Below the pieces are notes generated by a model that was given only the letters and a program-made list of their open reading frames with translations, had not been told where the DNA came from and did not search any database. A stretch of DNA of 64,000 bases from Effrenium voratum (taxonomy: Eukaryota > Sar > Dinophyceae > Suessiales > Symbiodiniaceae). Of the stretch, positions 1 through 12,986 are shown piece by piece (position 1 is the first letter of the stretch; each line of letters starts with the position of its first letter). The stretch is from positions 1,425,001-1,489,000 of the forward strand of contig CAUJNA010001224.1 of assembly GCA_963377175.1 (NCBI GenBank). The letters run 5' to 3'. The position numbers were made by a program, and so were the translations under genes.

Positions 1-76
1 GAACTCTGAAAGACTGTACTATTGGCGGACGCATTCGTGATAGCGCTGATAGTTTAGACTTGTGAATCTCATTTTG

Positions 77-195
77 CCCCAACAGCTGAAATCTATGGGG
101 TCTCTGTCCAGATAGGCTCTAGAGTCGTTTGGGGCAGCTTTCAGGGAGGGTTCCGGAGGGTTCTAGAGGGTTGTGGGGCTGTTGGGGATATCGCC
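77..195 (+). repeat. Dispersed repeat, copy 1
   Basis: CCCCAACAGCTGAAATCTAT through GTCCAGATAGGCT and on to GTTGGGGATATCGCC matches 59405-59591 with an internal array of GAGGGTTCC-like units. Apart from this and purD exon 6, I see nothing gene-like in 1-935. Confidence 0.7.
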
Positions 196-935
196 TGGGC
201 TTTCAGGGAGGTCGGGGAGGGCGGGGGGAGGCTAGGGGGTCTGAGGGATGAAGGATGACCAAATTCTCCAACCTCTGACATGGAAAACCTCGTGCGGCGA
301 CCCAGCAGGGAGATCAGCAAGAGGAGGGGAGTACTAACATCCCACGTCCCAACACTAGACATTTTCCTTGGGAAACTTGGGGTCGCGCGAAGCCTCGGAC
401 CCTTCGACTTGGCTCCACCTTGGTGCCAGTGGAGCCCTGATGCCATGCGGGGTGCAAGAGCGGGAAAGGCATTTGGCAGAATGGGCGGCAAAACTGCCTT
501 CCTTTTTGGTCATGTGCATCAAAGCCATGGCAGGGTGCCATGCCAGTCGAAGAATTCATGGGTTCAAGCACAATGTTCAAGGAAGTTGAGCACCCAGCTT
601 TGGGGCAACCACGCAGGGCCTTGCCCCGTCTGCTGCTGCGGGTGCAGAATTGCAGCACTGGTATGCAATATGGCAGGTTGGCTATCGAAATGGTGGACCC
701 CTTGTTGGCTAAATTGTTTCTCAAATTAACCCACCGTTTCAGGGGACCCCCAATTTGAGAAACAGCCACATGATCAGGAGTTTAAATTAGGCACCTTTTG
801 GTGGACATCATTTCGGTGCGATTCATGTTCACCCACCCACTTTTAAGTTTTCAGGTGGCTCCCCCTTAAAATTGAAACAGCCACATCTCCAAATCGATCT
901 GCAGGGCTTCAGGGAAGCTCGGTTCGCCAAGCGTC

Positions 936-3900
936 AGCGCTGCCTCATGCTCGCCGGACTTAAATGTCCTCTCAGCTTGTCTGACAATCATCGCAGCTGC
1001 CCACGGCTCAAAGGGGACCAACAGCCGCTTCATCAAATTAAGGATGTATGTGATGAGGATGCCATGTTAACGGGAAAACAACAGCATTGCAACATGTTCT
1101 TGAGCGGGGCGGAGAGGGTCTGCCTTTAGTGACACATACCCAAATGAACTGCGGACTTTCCTTTGACTCATTGACATCGGCTTCTGCCACTTGCAACTGT
1201 ACATCCTTCTGTGGCTCAAACGCGAGGAGGGACATGTCAAGCTCATTGGGCTGGTGCCGTGTTGGGAACAACAAGACACCCTGCCAATAAAGCTGCAGCA
1301 TTGTGCACCAAATCAAAAGATCCCTCTCCCAATAAACTTACAAACAAGCTGCGTGAGAAACAACCTCGTTTCATTGGAGACCCGTGTTCGTGTTGTGAAG
1401 GCATCATATAAAAAGGGGTCGGCCCCCGTCAGACTAGAACAGTGTTGCAGGATGAAGCAAGTAATTCTGCTCACGCTCCAGTTTCCTTCACCTAGGTTGG
1501 AGTCAGGGCCAGGCAAGCGGGACATCCCAAAACCATGTCACTTGAGAACGTGGTCGCAAAGCAGCACATTGCCTTGCCCTAAGCAATAGCCAAGTTCAAG
1601 TCAGAGCAATTTGCAGCGATGCACATCAATCCACCATATTCCATGAAAACTCAGCAGCAACTGCAAACAAGCCACACATCATTGCAATTCAAACACATCC
1701 CGTCGGGTCACCCAACATCTGGAACATTTCTGGCCTTATTATTTTACCATGATCAAAGTCACCCCCTAAGTAGTGGGGGTAAAGGGAAACAACCACATTT
1801 TCTGTCTTTGATAAAACCCCAGAAACAGAATATCAAAATCATGACCCCAGAACCTGCGAGCGCACTCTCGGGCTCTCCTGTAGCTCGCTGTGGGCAGCTT
1901 GTACTTGGCGAAGAAGTCCTTGGAGAAAGCCTTCGAAGCCTGGCGTAAGCGCAAAACAAAGGCATACGAAGGCGGCCTGAGGAGTACATGTGGCCATGGG
2001 TCAAAATTGTGTATTTTGAGTGAACATCCCAATCCCCACTAAAATAGACTAAAATGGGTGGTGCACCTATCCCAAAGTGGTACCATTGGTTTTGAACCAT
2101 GGCCATGTCAGTGCACGATCCGTCAACCCCCCGATAAAAGGTTGACCCTTTTGCCTGCCAGATTCCCATAAAGCAAAAGGCCTGCAAGCTTTGCCCAAAA
2201 CTTGCTACCCGAATATTTCTTGTCCCCCATAAAGGTTCCCCCCTGCAGCCCCCTGAGCTTTAAACACGCACCAAACAAAGGGCTTTCCTGTTTGCTTGGT
2301 ATTTGCTTAGTCTGCCCTGAAAATCACCAAAATACGATGCCACCAGTAAACCCCTCGAGTTTTCCCGTGCTTGCGCTTGCTTCCATTGTCGCCAGCTGTG
2401 GGTCATTGCCATACTTGAAGTTGCACATTGCAGGGGGATTGGAGTGAGCTATCCTTTGGGCATAAACACCGAGAGTTTTGGAGCACCCCCCCTGATTGGT
2501 CTGGAGCCACGTAGTGACCTCGAGCCCCTTTCCAGCCAATTGAGCGGAAACAGGAACCTCGAGAACCTCTTTCGTCCTTGCCTTCTCGGTTTTTTTCTGA
2601 GGAATAGGTCTTAACTTGGCAACAGCAGTTTGTTTCGAGCCTGACTTGTCAATGACGGGCGGCTGGCCTCCAAAAGGGGGGCCTTTTAAAACCTTGTCAT
2701 GTGCAAGAAACTTTAGCACAAAAGATGCATTTTGGGGGAAACACATGGCTGTGGGTCAAAACCAATGGTACCATTTTGGGGTAGGTGCACCACACATTCT
2801 AGTCTATTTTAGTGGGGATTGGGATGTTCCCCTAGGACTACATGCCCCAACAACAAATTATAGAACCTTACCCGCAAACCTGGTCACATGCAGCAGGAAC
2901 ATCCAGATCCTGGATCAATTCGCACGTTTGCATTGGAGGTCCAATGGGTTGCACCACAGGTTTGCATTGACTGGCCGACGAATCCACTGCTCTTGCTGGT
3001 TCTTGGGAAGGAACCAAGAGGGGTTTTGTGCAGGAACCATTTGGGATCCCCAAACCACCAGTTGGATGGTTCACCATTCCAACTGGCTCAATCGAACCAA
3101 AACCTGCTCACCGACCAACCATGTGTTGTGAACCTGAAACCAGGGACGTCACTTCAGAACAACAAGGATCCCGTGGAAAGGGCTGCCTTCCGGGCTGCAT
3201 TCCGCTATGAAACTCAACCACAAAGCCGCCCGAAATCCCAACACGTGCCAGAAACAGGTTGCCTCCCCAACTTCCGCCATATGATAATATGTATAAACCC
3301 TCCGGTAAACCACATAAATCTGCAAGCAACCACAGTCGTTCGCCCCTTTGCAACCCATAAATCATAGGTTAAGCCATCAACAAAAAAGCCAGAAAAAAAA
3401 ACAAGAAGAAAACAAAACGACCACCCACATCTCGTTCGAAAACCGCGCGCCTCCAGCTCCGCGGCCTTCTGCGTGGGCCCGAAGCAGGGCAGCTTGGCTT
3501 CCTGCAGCGCGTCCGCCAGGCCCGCGCAGAGCGGCGCCTCGGGGCCCACGAAGACCAGGGCCACCGCCTTCTCCTCCGCGAGGGTGGGGTGGGCTGGGGT
3601 TGGGGTGGGGGCTGGGGGTGGGGTGGGGGCCGGGGGGGGGGTGGGTGGGGTTGGGGTGGGGGCTGGGGCTTGGGGGGTTGGATGGGGTTGAGTGGGGTTG
3701 AGTGGGTTGAGTGGGTTGAGTGGGGTTGGGGCTTGGGGGGGTTGGAGGGTTTATGGTGGGTTCGGATGGTTTTGGCCCGGGTGGCGGGTTTGGGGAGTGG
3801 GCTTTTGGGGAGTTGGGCGGGGCCTTTGGGGTGGGGCTGGGTGGCAGGTGGTTAAAAGCGAGGAAACCAAAAGGTTGAACAAGGTCGAAGCAAGGCGGTG

Positions 3901-5729
3901 GGGTCGCAAAAGGCAATTAATAATTAAGAAGATGATTAGCAAGTGGGTTCAAACAGATCAGAATGAGCTTTCGTGCATGGGACTGTGGTGGAACATTTGA
4001 GAAGGCTAATTCGATTCAAGCGTTGTTCCTACTGAGACTGGACATAGAAAACACAAGTCTTGGGCTGTCCACAGGGTGGATGTTCACAAATACTACCTGG
4101 AGTTTCTGCGCGCCAGCTCATCGCCGCTCACCGCGGAAGCCCTCAACGACTTTGAACACTTTGGACCCACCCGGGTGAAGGGAATGGACATGGTTCATGT
4201 GGGGAGATGGCCAGCAGTGAACATGAATTCTGGTAAGGGTGCCAGGAATTGCTTGCGAGCCACTGGCATATGTTGTTTGCATCTCTGGAAGCTACCACCG
4301 TAAACATGGTGCGGCTGAGTTGCAGCCAAGAATTGAACGATATGGATATGTGCCAAAAAAGTGGCCCCATAACTTGTGGCATAGCCCTTGAAAACCAAGG
4401 CGAACACCTCAACCATCACACACCCATGTACATCTTAACATTGAAAAACAACTCCCAAGAAAAAAAGAAAAAGAAACAAAAAACAGTTGGCTCCCTTTTC
4501 CATTGTCAATCGTGACTGATAACCAGGTCCCATCCGCCTTGGCGGCCGCAACCAAAGCCGGCACGTCGCTGTCGCCGATGGGGAGGTTGGTCATGCGCTC
4601 CTGGGCAAGGTTGGGTCTCCAGATCAGACGCGTCACGAGCGATTTCCCCTCCAAACCAACCCGGAAAAGGGAGCCAAAAACAACACACCCAGGCCCAACA
4701 GTATCTGGATCTTGGGTCGTTCACCCCATTTCTGTGCAAATGGGGAATCTTCTAAATACAGGTGCCTGCAAAGGCAAAAAACACAACTGCGTAGCTTACC
4801 CTCCCACCAACTAAATAACCTGAAACGCGAATGGGTCCTGGAAACAACAGTTGGCTGCTTGTGAAAGATGCGGGTGGAGAGTACACAACACCTCAAACAC
4901 CATCACCAATCATGACCATCGTGAAGCCCTGGCTGCAATGCTAGGCCGCAAACACGCCAACTGGCAGGGAACGATGATCGTATCCGGCCTCTTCACCCGA
5001 AATGCCTCCCACCTTTACATGCTGGACCTGCAAGGGGGAGAAGAGGCAGCCTTGGGGCACCCGATGTCTCCCAAAGGGAAGCGAGGCCGCTTCCTAAGGC
5101 CGGAGGCCTGGCCCGAGGGCACCCGAAATCCCCTCCCCTCTGCCTCCGTGGCGGTGCCGCCATTGCCCGGGGCGCAGAAGACGTGCCGCACCTGAGAGGC
5201 CCGCCGTGCCGTGCCAAGCGCCAAGCGCGCGCGGAAGCGATGGGGCCAAGTAGCTGTTTGGAAAGGCAAGGACCACCAGGTTGAGTCAAACAAAAGTCGC
5301 CAGGTGACCGCGGGGTTCAGTCTTTTTCATTTACCAGGGTTCCATGTTGGGTAGCTAGTTTTGACCCACAGCCACTTGGACCCTTGCAGCTTGCGGTGCA
5401 ACATTGAAGGCTGCCTTGGATTAGGGGGTGATTTAAGCCAGAAAAGCTGGGAAGCTAGGTCTCCTGTATGCTGGACATGGATTGTTTGCTTGAATACAGC
5501 GCTGGCGAGCTGTTTCCAACGGTCCCAGAAGAAGCAAAATACAATAATCTCCACAACCCGTTTGGAGACCCCAAGAGAATTTCACTTCCATGCACATGTT
5601 CCTCAAAGCCAACCTTTCAGGGGCCCGATGCCTACGCCCACCTCTCGAGCTCGCCTTGGGGGACTCTCGGAGCTTCACGGCAATGGCGTGCTCGCGCCCT
5701 CCTCCGCCCACCACCAGGACGTCCGCCAT
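936..5729 (-). CDS. purD: Phosphoribosylamine-glycine ligase (GARS), N-terminal six exons, continues past the left edge
   Basis: GARS is the second step of de novo purine synthesis, joining glycine to phosphoribosylamine with ATP. Exons: 5729-5655 ([20 protein letters not shown]), 5191-5144 ([16 protein letters not shown]), 4600-4538 ([20 protein letters not shown]), 3573-3451 ([20 protein letters not shown] and [12 protein letters not shown]), 1939-1878 ([20 protein letters not shown]) and a tentative 968-936 ([11 protein letters not shown]). The order matches the family: [23 protein letters not shown], CFGPTxxAAxLE, SKxFxKDF. Donors are GC, GC, GC, GC and GA, with phase kept throughout. The ATP-grasp core and C-terminus are not in the window. 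The start lies 0.9 kb downstream of the last NEK exon on the same strand. Confidence 0.94.
1991..2107 (+). mobile_element. Short inverted-repeat element, family A, copy 1
   Basis: The ends read TGGCCATGGGTCAAAA and its imperfect inverse TTTTGAACCATGGCCA. The middle contains GAACATCCCAATCCCCACTA and AAAATGGGTGGTGCACCT. It lies in purD intron 4, 52 bp upstream of the acceptor of exon 5. Confidence 0.85.
2744..2831 (-). mobile_element. Short inverted-repeat element, family A, copy 2 (truncated)
   Basis: This is an inverted partial copy: CATGGCTGTGGGTCAAAACC, then the ACCATTTTGGGGTAGGTGCA and AGTGGGGATTGGGATGTTC segments; the far end is missing. It lies in the same purD intron as copy 1, in opposite orientation. 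Confidence 0.75.
3577..3850 (+). repeat. G-rich GGGGTTGGGGTGGGG tract
   Basis: Degenerate GGGGTT/GGGGCT runs with strong G-quadruplex potential. On the minus strand it is a 270-bp C-rich tract ending just before the acceptor of purD exon 4 (3573), so it may act as an extended pyrimidine tract. Confidence 0.85.
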
Positions 5730-6185
5730 CGGAGTTGCTCGGCTCGGCGGTTCCGCGGTTCCGCGCTGGAGCCCAGGTGTTTACGGGGCGCGCGCATACA
5801 CAGGAAGTGAATCGAACATCATCCTGTTCGAAGACATGTTGGGAGAGGACGCAAATTGTTGCGGGGCCCAATGTTTGCATTCTCGGGGTGTCAGACGCAG
5901 CGAGCACTGGCTCCTTTAAACTTACCAATGTGTGTAATGTGTCCGAAGCCGGCCACACACTTCAAGCTGCATGAGTCCCCTCCAAGGATCGTATTGTCGG
6001 AAACACGCCATGGTAATGCACAAATTGGTAGCCATTGCCTTGACATCGCTTGCAGCCTTTCACTTCAACAGAACGCTTCAGCTAGCTGATCTCGACGTAA
6101 CAGGACAAAGAACTGAGTAAGAAGGGGCATACAGTAAAGCAACTGTGGCGACCTTCAGGGGCATACTTGCTGCCGAACTGCGAGC

Positions 6186-6530
6186 ACGCGCACACACACA
6201 CACACACAAAAGCAAACGCAAACAAGCAAGCAAACCAGCAAACCAGCAATCAAGGAAACAAGCAAACAAGCAAGCGCCAAATGCAAACACACATAGCCAA
6301 AACAAAAGTTAACATACAGAGAGAAAGACAGAGAGAGAGAGAGAGGGAGAGAGGGCGAGAGACGGTCAAATAGCCAGGCAACCAAGCAGTCAGAAAGTCA
6401 GACAACAATTCAAACTAACAAGCAATCAATCAAGCAACCAACAAGCAATCAAGCAGGTAAACTGGCAAACAAACAAAACATATGAATAAACAAACAAACA
6501 AACAAACAAACAAACAAACAAACAAACACC
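6186..6530 (+). repeat. Microsatellite cluster (CA)n, (GA)n, (CAAA)n, CAAG-type
   Basis: (CA)n at 6188-6209, CAAG/CAAC units to 6290, (GA)n at 6322-6362 and (CAAA)n at 6484-6528. It fills most of the space between the last NEK exon and purD; I see no exon in it. Confidence 0.95.
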
Positions 6531-6610
6531 ATGCTTACCAATTTCGGGTCGGGACCCCGCGACCCCACAAACAAATTAATTACTCCCTCGTGCAGTTAAC
6601 AAGGCCAGGC

Positions 6611-9484
6611 CTCCGGGGACATGTAGTAAGGAGTGCCCAGCATGGTGGCGGCCACTGCGGTGGTGCTCTCCAGCACCCGCGCGATGCCAAAGTCCCCAAC
6701 CTGACCGCCGGCCGGTTTTGATAGAACGGGACCCGGTCCAAGCTTCGGTACAGCGAGGACATCATGCAGCTGGTGTCACAAAAATTGTTGGCAATGAAGT
6801 GATCTGCTTGCCAGTTGCTAGCAGATCTTGCTGCATGCTGCATGCCTCCAGAACGTGCCATTTGTACTTACTCAATCCCGACGTGTACATCCTTCAAACA
6901 GAAAGCCACCCCTCGGCCTTTCTGAAAGGCACCCCACAGCCCTCCAGCCCCCTCCCTGACCTGTGCTCTCTGACGCCTCAGGCAGGGATCCCCTTTAGCT
7001 GTGGCTGGCTTATCCAATACTGAACCATGTTGCCTTACACGAGAAAGCGATGTCGTCAAATCCCGTCAAAATCTCGCTCAAATAAAGCCAATTTCAAGCT
7101 GGGGGCTGGGTATATATAGATAGATATACATATAGATATACATATATGGAATCCTGTCACAACATGAGCGGGTCTTGTACCAAGGGATCCCAACAAAAAC
7201 TGCCAAATACATGTCCTCCAGGTGCGCCTTCACCACGCGGTGCTCCACATCCAGCAGCCTCAAAGGGAAGCGCCAGCGGAATGTTGCCAGTGAAGGGAAG
7301 GCTGTTCTCATGGATGTCTCTGCATATATGAAATTGTCTCTATGTCTGAGATTGTGTGTGTACGAAATGCTCTTTTCGTATGAATGCATGCTAGTATGTA
7401 TGCATGCATGCATTTATGCATGTATGCATTTATGCATTTATGTGTTTATGTACGTCCGTACATACGTAAGCACGTACGCACGTATGTATGTATGTATGTA
7501 TGTACGTACGCACGCACGCACGCACGTATGTATGCAAGTATGTATGTATGCATTTGTTCATTTGGGTATGCATGTTATCTACTTATAGCCAAATGTAGCC
7601 TAAAGCTGAAACTTTGGGATCCGCACAGGGCAATCTCCCACACCTGTCCCAGCTTTGGCATGGAAAACTCCCAGCTCGATGTTGAGCATGTGTAGCATAA
7701 TGGCATGCATCAGCAGACGAAACACGCACCCACCGAAGCACAGCAAATCTGCGCTAGATCCAGCCCCAAAGCCAGCGGAAGGATCAGATTAATTCTGGTC
7801 CAGGAGCTTGTGCGAAGGAAGTCAAAAAGTATGAGAGGCCTGGTTAAGGATGCCAATATGAAGCGTGGTGGTTAATTCGGCCTTGTTGTAGCGAATGCGA
7901 ATAATCATGTGTTCTTTGTGTTCTTCACTTTGACGTGTGTTGTGTTGCTTGACTTTGATTGGTCACCGAGCAAATGTTATATGTTATGCTAACAAGCAGG
8001 CGGCATTGACTGGCCTTTACAACTTGGTTGAATCACAGGGGCACTTCCCACATGAATGCCGGTTCTAAACAGAAACGAACAGCCCGCGTCTGGGAAAATG
8101 ATGCGCACATATTGCTTCAAGTCTGCGCAGGCATCGTGTTTGAAAAGCGTGCGCGCACAAACAGAACATATTCGCTTGATTCTCCTTTGTCTCAATTCGC
8201 AAGTTTCCATCCCTGCGATGACAAAGGCCCAGCAGCATGTTGGAAGTCTTCAAGTCGCGGTGCAGGATGCGGCAGGAGTGCACCTGCGCCAACCGAGTGG
8301 AATGGCTGATCTTTGTTTTCTCTGAGCACTTCGGAATGCGTCAAAAAGACAAACTTATCAGTCACCCACTCGCAAAGGGACATGACCGGGACATTTATGA
8401 GAGGCATTTCTGACGGTCACACCGGAAAACAATCACTCAACCGCAACATCATCTACAGAGTAAAGAGGCACAAAAAAAAACTATGCGTGTTGTGGTGTTG
8501 TTCATATTCTATGATTTTGGGATGGAACTCGTGCCAGGCAATGTAAAAAAGCTGTAAGAGTTGGGGCTAGAGAAAAATTTCTGGCCAGTACCTGTGGCTT
8601 CTTCCACCGCAGCAAAGCAAATCGGACGCGACTTAGACTGCGCAGGTGTTTCTCAGACATGCTGCTTTACAACGCATCGCGCTCCCACGTTCTTAAACTA
8701 GTACATACGCTAGCAAGCCACCACGGCATGATTCCCGGAGCGACGCATTCAGGGCAAGCGTCCTTAATGCGTCCTTACTGAAAGATGTGGTGCTGGTTCC
8801 AGCATGAAACGCTTGCCCTTTGAGAAACGGGATGACCCTTTTTGTTGCACCCTTTTTGGGACTCCAGTTCAAAAAAAAATCAGAGGGCACCACGGAGCAT
8901 ACTGCACGAATCGGGACCTCTCAGCCAAAACAACTCAGCTGAGGTGGCGACATATTCCATGCCCTTCAGCATCTGCGCAAAGAGGTGCAAGACCGCTTCC
9001 TCCGGCAGGCGCCTCAGCTTGGCCGGCGTTGAACCCCCTGATCTTACTACCGCCTACTCTACCGCTTGCTCCGGGCCCGTGACGCCTTTCAAAAGCATGT
9101 CATGGACCTCTTTTGGGTCGATTGAACCTTGAACTGCAAAAACCAAGAGGTCCAAAAGCCCAAAGACGCCCAGCCAGCTTCTTTTGAACTTTGAACTGCT
9201 TCTTTTGAACCTTGAACTGCTTCTTTTGAACCTTGAACTGCTTCTTTTAAACCTTGAACTGCAAAAACAAAGAGGTCCAAAAGCCCAAAGACGCCCAGCC
9301 AGCTTCTTTTGAACCTTGAACTGCTTCTTTTAAACCTTGAACTGCAAAAAAACACAGAAAAACACACACACACACAATGATGTGGGGAACAAAAGAAGCA
9401 AAGCCCCAAAGAAGCCCAGCCAGCCCGTGCCGGGCAGCTCTTCAGCTTGCGCCAAGCTGTCCAGCCAGATCCGGAGGTCCCCAC
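6611..9484 (-). CDS. NEK: NEK kinase C-lobe exons (GDL to SPE)
   Basis: Five exons: 9484-9436 ([16 protein letters not shown]), 9012-8952 ([20 protein letters not shown]), 8283-8237 ([15 protein letters not shown] plus AT), 7258-7228 (a 31-nt microexon, [10 protein letters not shown]) and 6700-6611 ([10 protein letters not shown] through GTPYYMSPE). Donors are GC, GT, GC, GC and GC. The first exon starts with GT of a glycine codon and so needs an upstream exon ending in G, which the hinge exon at 44761 supplies. No N-lobe motif was found between 9485 and the pyrophosphatase stop at 10917. No exon for helices F-I was found between 6610 and the purD start at 5729; it may lie beyond the left edge or be lost. 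Confidence 0.88.
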
Positions 9485-12400
9485 CTGAGAGGCGAGGCCG
9501 CTGCCACGCTGGGGTGCTCCCAGATCATCTGGGGAGAGAATGGGGCCCCAAGCAAAAAACTACCAGGGAATGTTCTGCCGGTCATCTTCCCCATGCTTCT
9601 TGCTGTGTGGAGGAAGGAAAAGAGCAGAGAGAACATCCTTCGGTCGGGTGGCCTTGGGCCGTATCGCAGGTTCTGAGCTTGCAGAGTATAGTCCCCTGAT
9701 ATTCAATACGATTGCGGCGCCCATCATAAGATTGGTGCAACCCGGGCTAAGGCAGCAAACAAGGAAATTGGACCCCGCGATCATGTTGAAATCAAAGGCT
9801 TCAGCAAGGAACTCGGTAGCGACAGGGACTCCTCAAAGAGGATATGCGTGGTAGTCGCCAACAACCATCAGAAGCGTCGTGACAGCCCTGAAAAGCCCGG
9901 TGACCGGCAAGGGCATCTTCCTGCCGACCAGTCAAGGTGTAAGTCTCGGACAAACAAGGGAAGACATGCGTGCTGCGCATGAGACATCTGAGATAGCCGT
10001 CCCTTCAACCCAGAACACACCCAGAAATGCCATTCCGATTGCTAGCTAACATGATAAGATGCTTGCCACGGGCAGTCACATTCTGTCATGTGCCAGGATT
10101 AAATGATCTGAGATCCACTTTCGCAACAAGCAAGAGACCATACGCGGAGAAACGAGACCATTTTCCCTTGTTGACGGCTTCATGGGGGTGCTTGACTCGC
10201 GCGTCGTGTCGATGTAACCGGCCCTGCGAAAAGCAAGCGCGCAGCGCGTGTTACTTCGCCAGGCTAGAGCCCGAGTCCAGAGACAGTCAAGAGTGGGAAT
10301 CCTGCCAGGCGTTTACGTAGAAACATCACTGGACACCCGCTCTTGACACATGTCTTCAGTTCCTATAACCGGACTTCCTGGTGAAGTCCACGGAAAAAGA
10401 TGATGTCAACGGTTGCCTTGCTCCTTTTGGCCGAGCATGCCACCCGTTGCGAGAAAATGTCGCCGGCCGCCGGCGGTCCATGACGCCGCGATGCAGCTCT
10501 TGCCCCGTGAGTCCAAATGCTCCCAAGTGGCCCCAAGCCGGCCGTTTGCGCAAGAGAAACTATCCTTCTCGAGTTTGGGGTGACTGTTAATGTGAATCAT
10601 GTCATCAACGTGACTTTCGTAAATTGATCCTGTTGCCATTCAGGGGAGTAGGGAAGGGGAAGGGAGCCAATGAAAGAGAATCGTTCAGTGATCACTGGAC
10701 TCACAGGTGTGCCCAGCCAGCCAATCGCCAGCTCAGGCCCAAAAGAGCAGGCTGCATGCGCGTGCGAGTCTGCAAGTCTGCGAATCGCTGCGCCACCATC
10801 TGGCGTGCCTGAATTGTGCAAGCCGACTCACCCAACGTAGACTTGGGAAAGTATGCAATGAATTGTAGAACCCATGTTCCCGGCTCGCACAATTCGAGGC
10901 CAATTTGCTGTACCACTTACACCTTCAGCAAGCCGTGGCCGTTGTTGATCGCTGCAAAGTACGCCGCGAAGACCAGCGAGACGATAGCCTGGCTTGAACC
11001 AAATGGAGTGAGCTGCCATCCAGCACCCCCAACGAACAACCCTGGGAAAAAGCAGTTGCTGAGGTGTGCTGGAATACTGCAAAGCCGTGTTGAAGTTCAA
11101 CAAAGACAGCAATACCTGAGCGTCTTGTGCAGCAGAACAAACGTGAACATGACAAAAGAAAAACACCGAATATCCATGACAGCAATTCGGCTTGTGAAAA
11201 ACGTGGGTGCAAGGACAACCACATCATGCGGAAAGAACTGCCAGCAACATTTGCACGAAGCACTGCCTCATTAAACACTGCCGCTTCTCTTGCAGAGTTT
11301 GTTCCTATAAACTCAGGTGCAAAGAAGTTCTAGGAGCCGCGTGCTTAAAAAGTAAACCGCCCATACACGGACTCCGAGGGAATCGGCTTCGACTGAGCCG
11401 AGTCCTGCAGCTTCATCACGATGTTCAGGGCCGGGCCGGAGGTGTCCTGGAGCCGAGGCCGCGCCAAAAACGGAAACAGCTTACAAGGACGTCCTTGGTG
11501 AAGCACCAGGTCCTCCAGTAGAGAGCTTAGAGCAAGTTGGTGCCCGATTTTGTTCTGTGGTCTATGTTAGTAGGGGACTTTTCCCCAAAAAAGGAGGAAA
11601 AGGGAACTACTGGGGGGCCTAGACCATATTGCCACATCCGATGCTCCCATGGTTTCCAGCACACAGTGCAGAAACTGGTTGCCAATGGTACGCAAACACA
11701 CATGGCACGTGCTCACACAGTTGTACATATTGCTATGTGACTAATAGACCTTTCCCTTCCATGTTGCAACACACCCGTGTCAACAACAACACATCATGTT
11801 GAAGCAGCGTGAAATATGGCTGTTCCCTCGTAAAACAGTCGGCATGACATATTGTAAAGTCATATATAATCATATCCATGGCATCGCTGCCACACCAATG
11901 CAACTCCTTCACATGATGGCCGGTTGAATATGTGATTCCTACATCGCGGCATGGTCTCTCCTGCTGCTTGCGAGCAGAACAACTCCATCATGGTCGGCAA
12001 CATGGTGTGTATCTTCCAAGCTCACACATACCGTTAATAATACATAAAACTATTGTACAATAGTGTCTACTGTCTTGCTTGAAGGAAACATGAAACCTAT
12101 ACCACAGCCTCTGCAGCCCCCAAAGCCGGCGTCCCTCGACCCTTCTGAAATAACGAGACGAGACCATGACTTCTGCCTCTCATTTCACTCGGCTTCCAGC
12201 CATAGCCCTCCCCAAAAGGGTCCAAGTAACCTTTGAGAATGGCGTTTGAGCTCTCTTTTTTATGATTATTTTTATTCAACGTACATCCTTGAAAGGTTGC
12301 TTGGACCCTTAGGGCTCCCTTTCTGCTCCACCCGTGCCCAATCCCTTACTCAACAAAGAACTCTTAATGAGTCTTATCCCCGCCTGTTTTTTGGTTTTCT

Positions 12401-12925
12401 TTCAATGGCCCATGTTGGAAAAGTGGGCAGGACGCCTTAAAATGACCATAGTTCTTTAAGGCGTTGGAGTCCAAGTACTATGGCCATGGTTCTGTCCAAG
12501 TTTCCATAGTTCTTGGAAACATTGGAAAGCCGTGCTCCCCGTGGCTTCAAGGCCTTTTTCAACCCGACCGCGAGCCCCAGCCACCGAAAAAAGAGCGGGG
12601 AGTCCTTGAAGGGGTCCCCGACAGTGTCGCCCTGCACCGCGGCATCGTGCGCCTCCTTGGCCTTGGGAGCCGCAGCGATCTCCTGGCGCGGGCGCGAAAC
12701 GGACATCTGTTGGGCGGGTTCCGCCCCCAGCCAACAAGTGTGCTACCAAACAGGGCTTTTGGCGCAGGGTTTGGATCAAAATGCAGAGGTGCGACCAATC
12801 AACAGGGTTCCTCCATTTCTGTTTTGGTCTCACATTGTGAATAATGGTTCTAAGATGGGTAATTCATGGATTCTTAGAGGAACCAGCAACGAACCGAGAA
12901 CCCTCCACCAAAAGAAGATGGCGCC

Positions 12926-12986
<61 letters not shown>

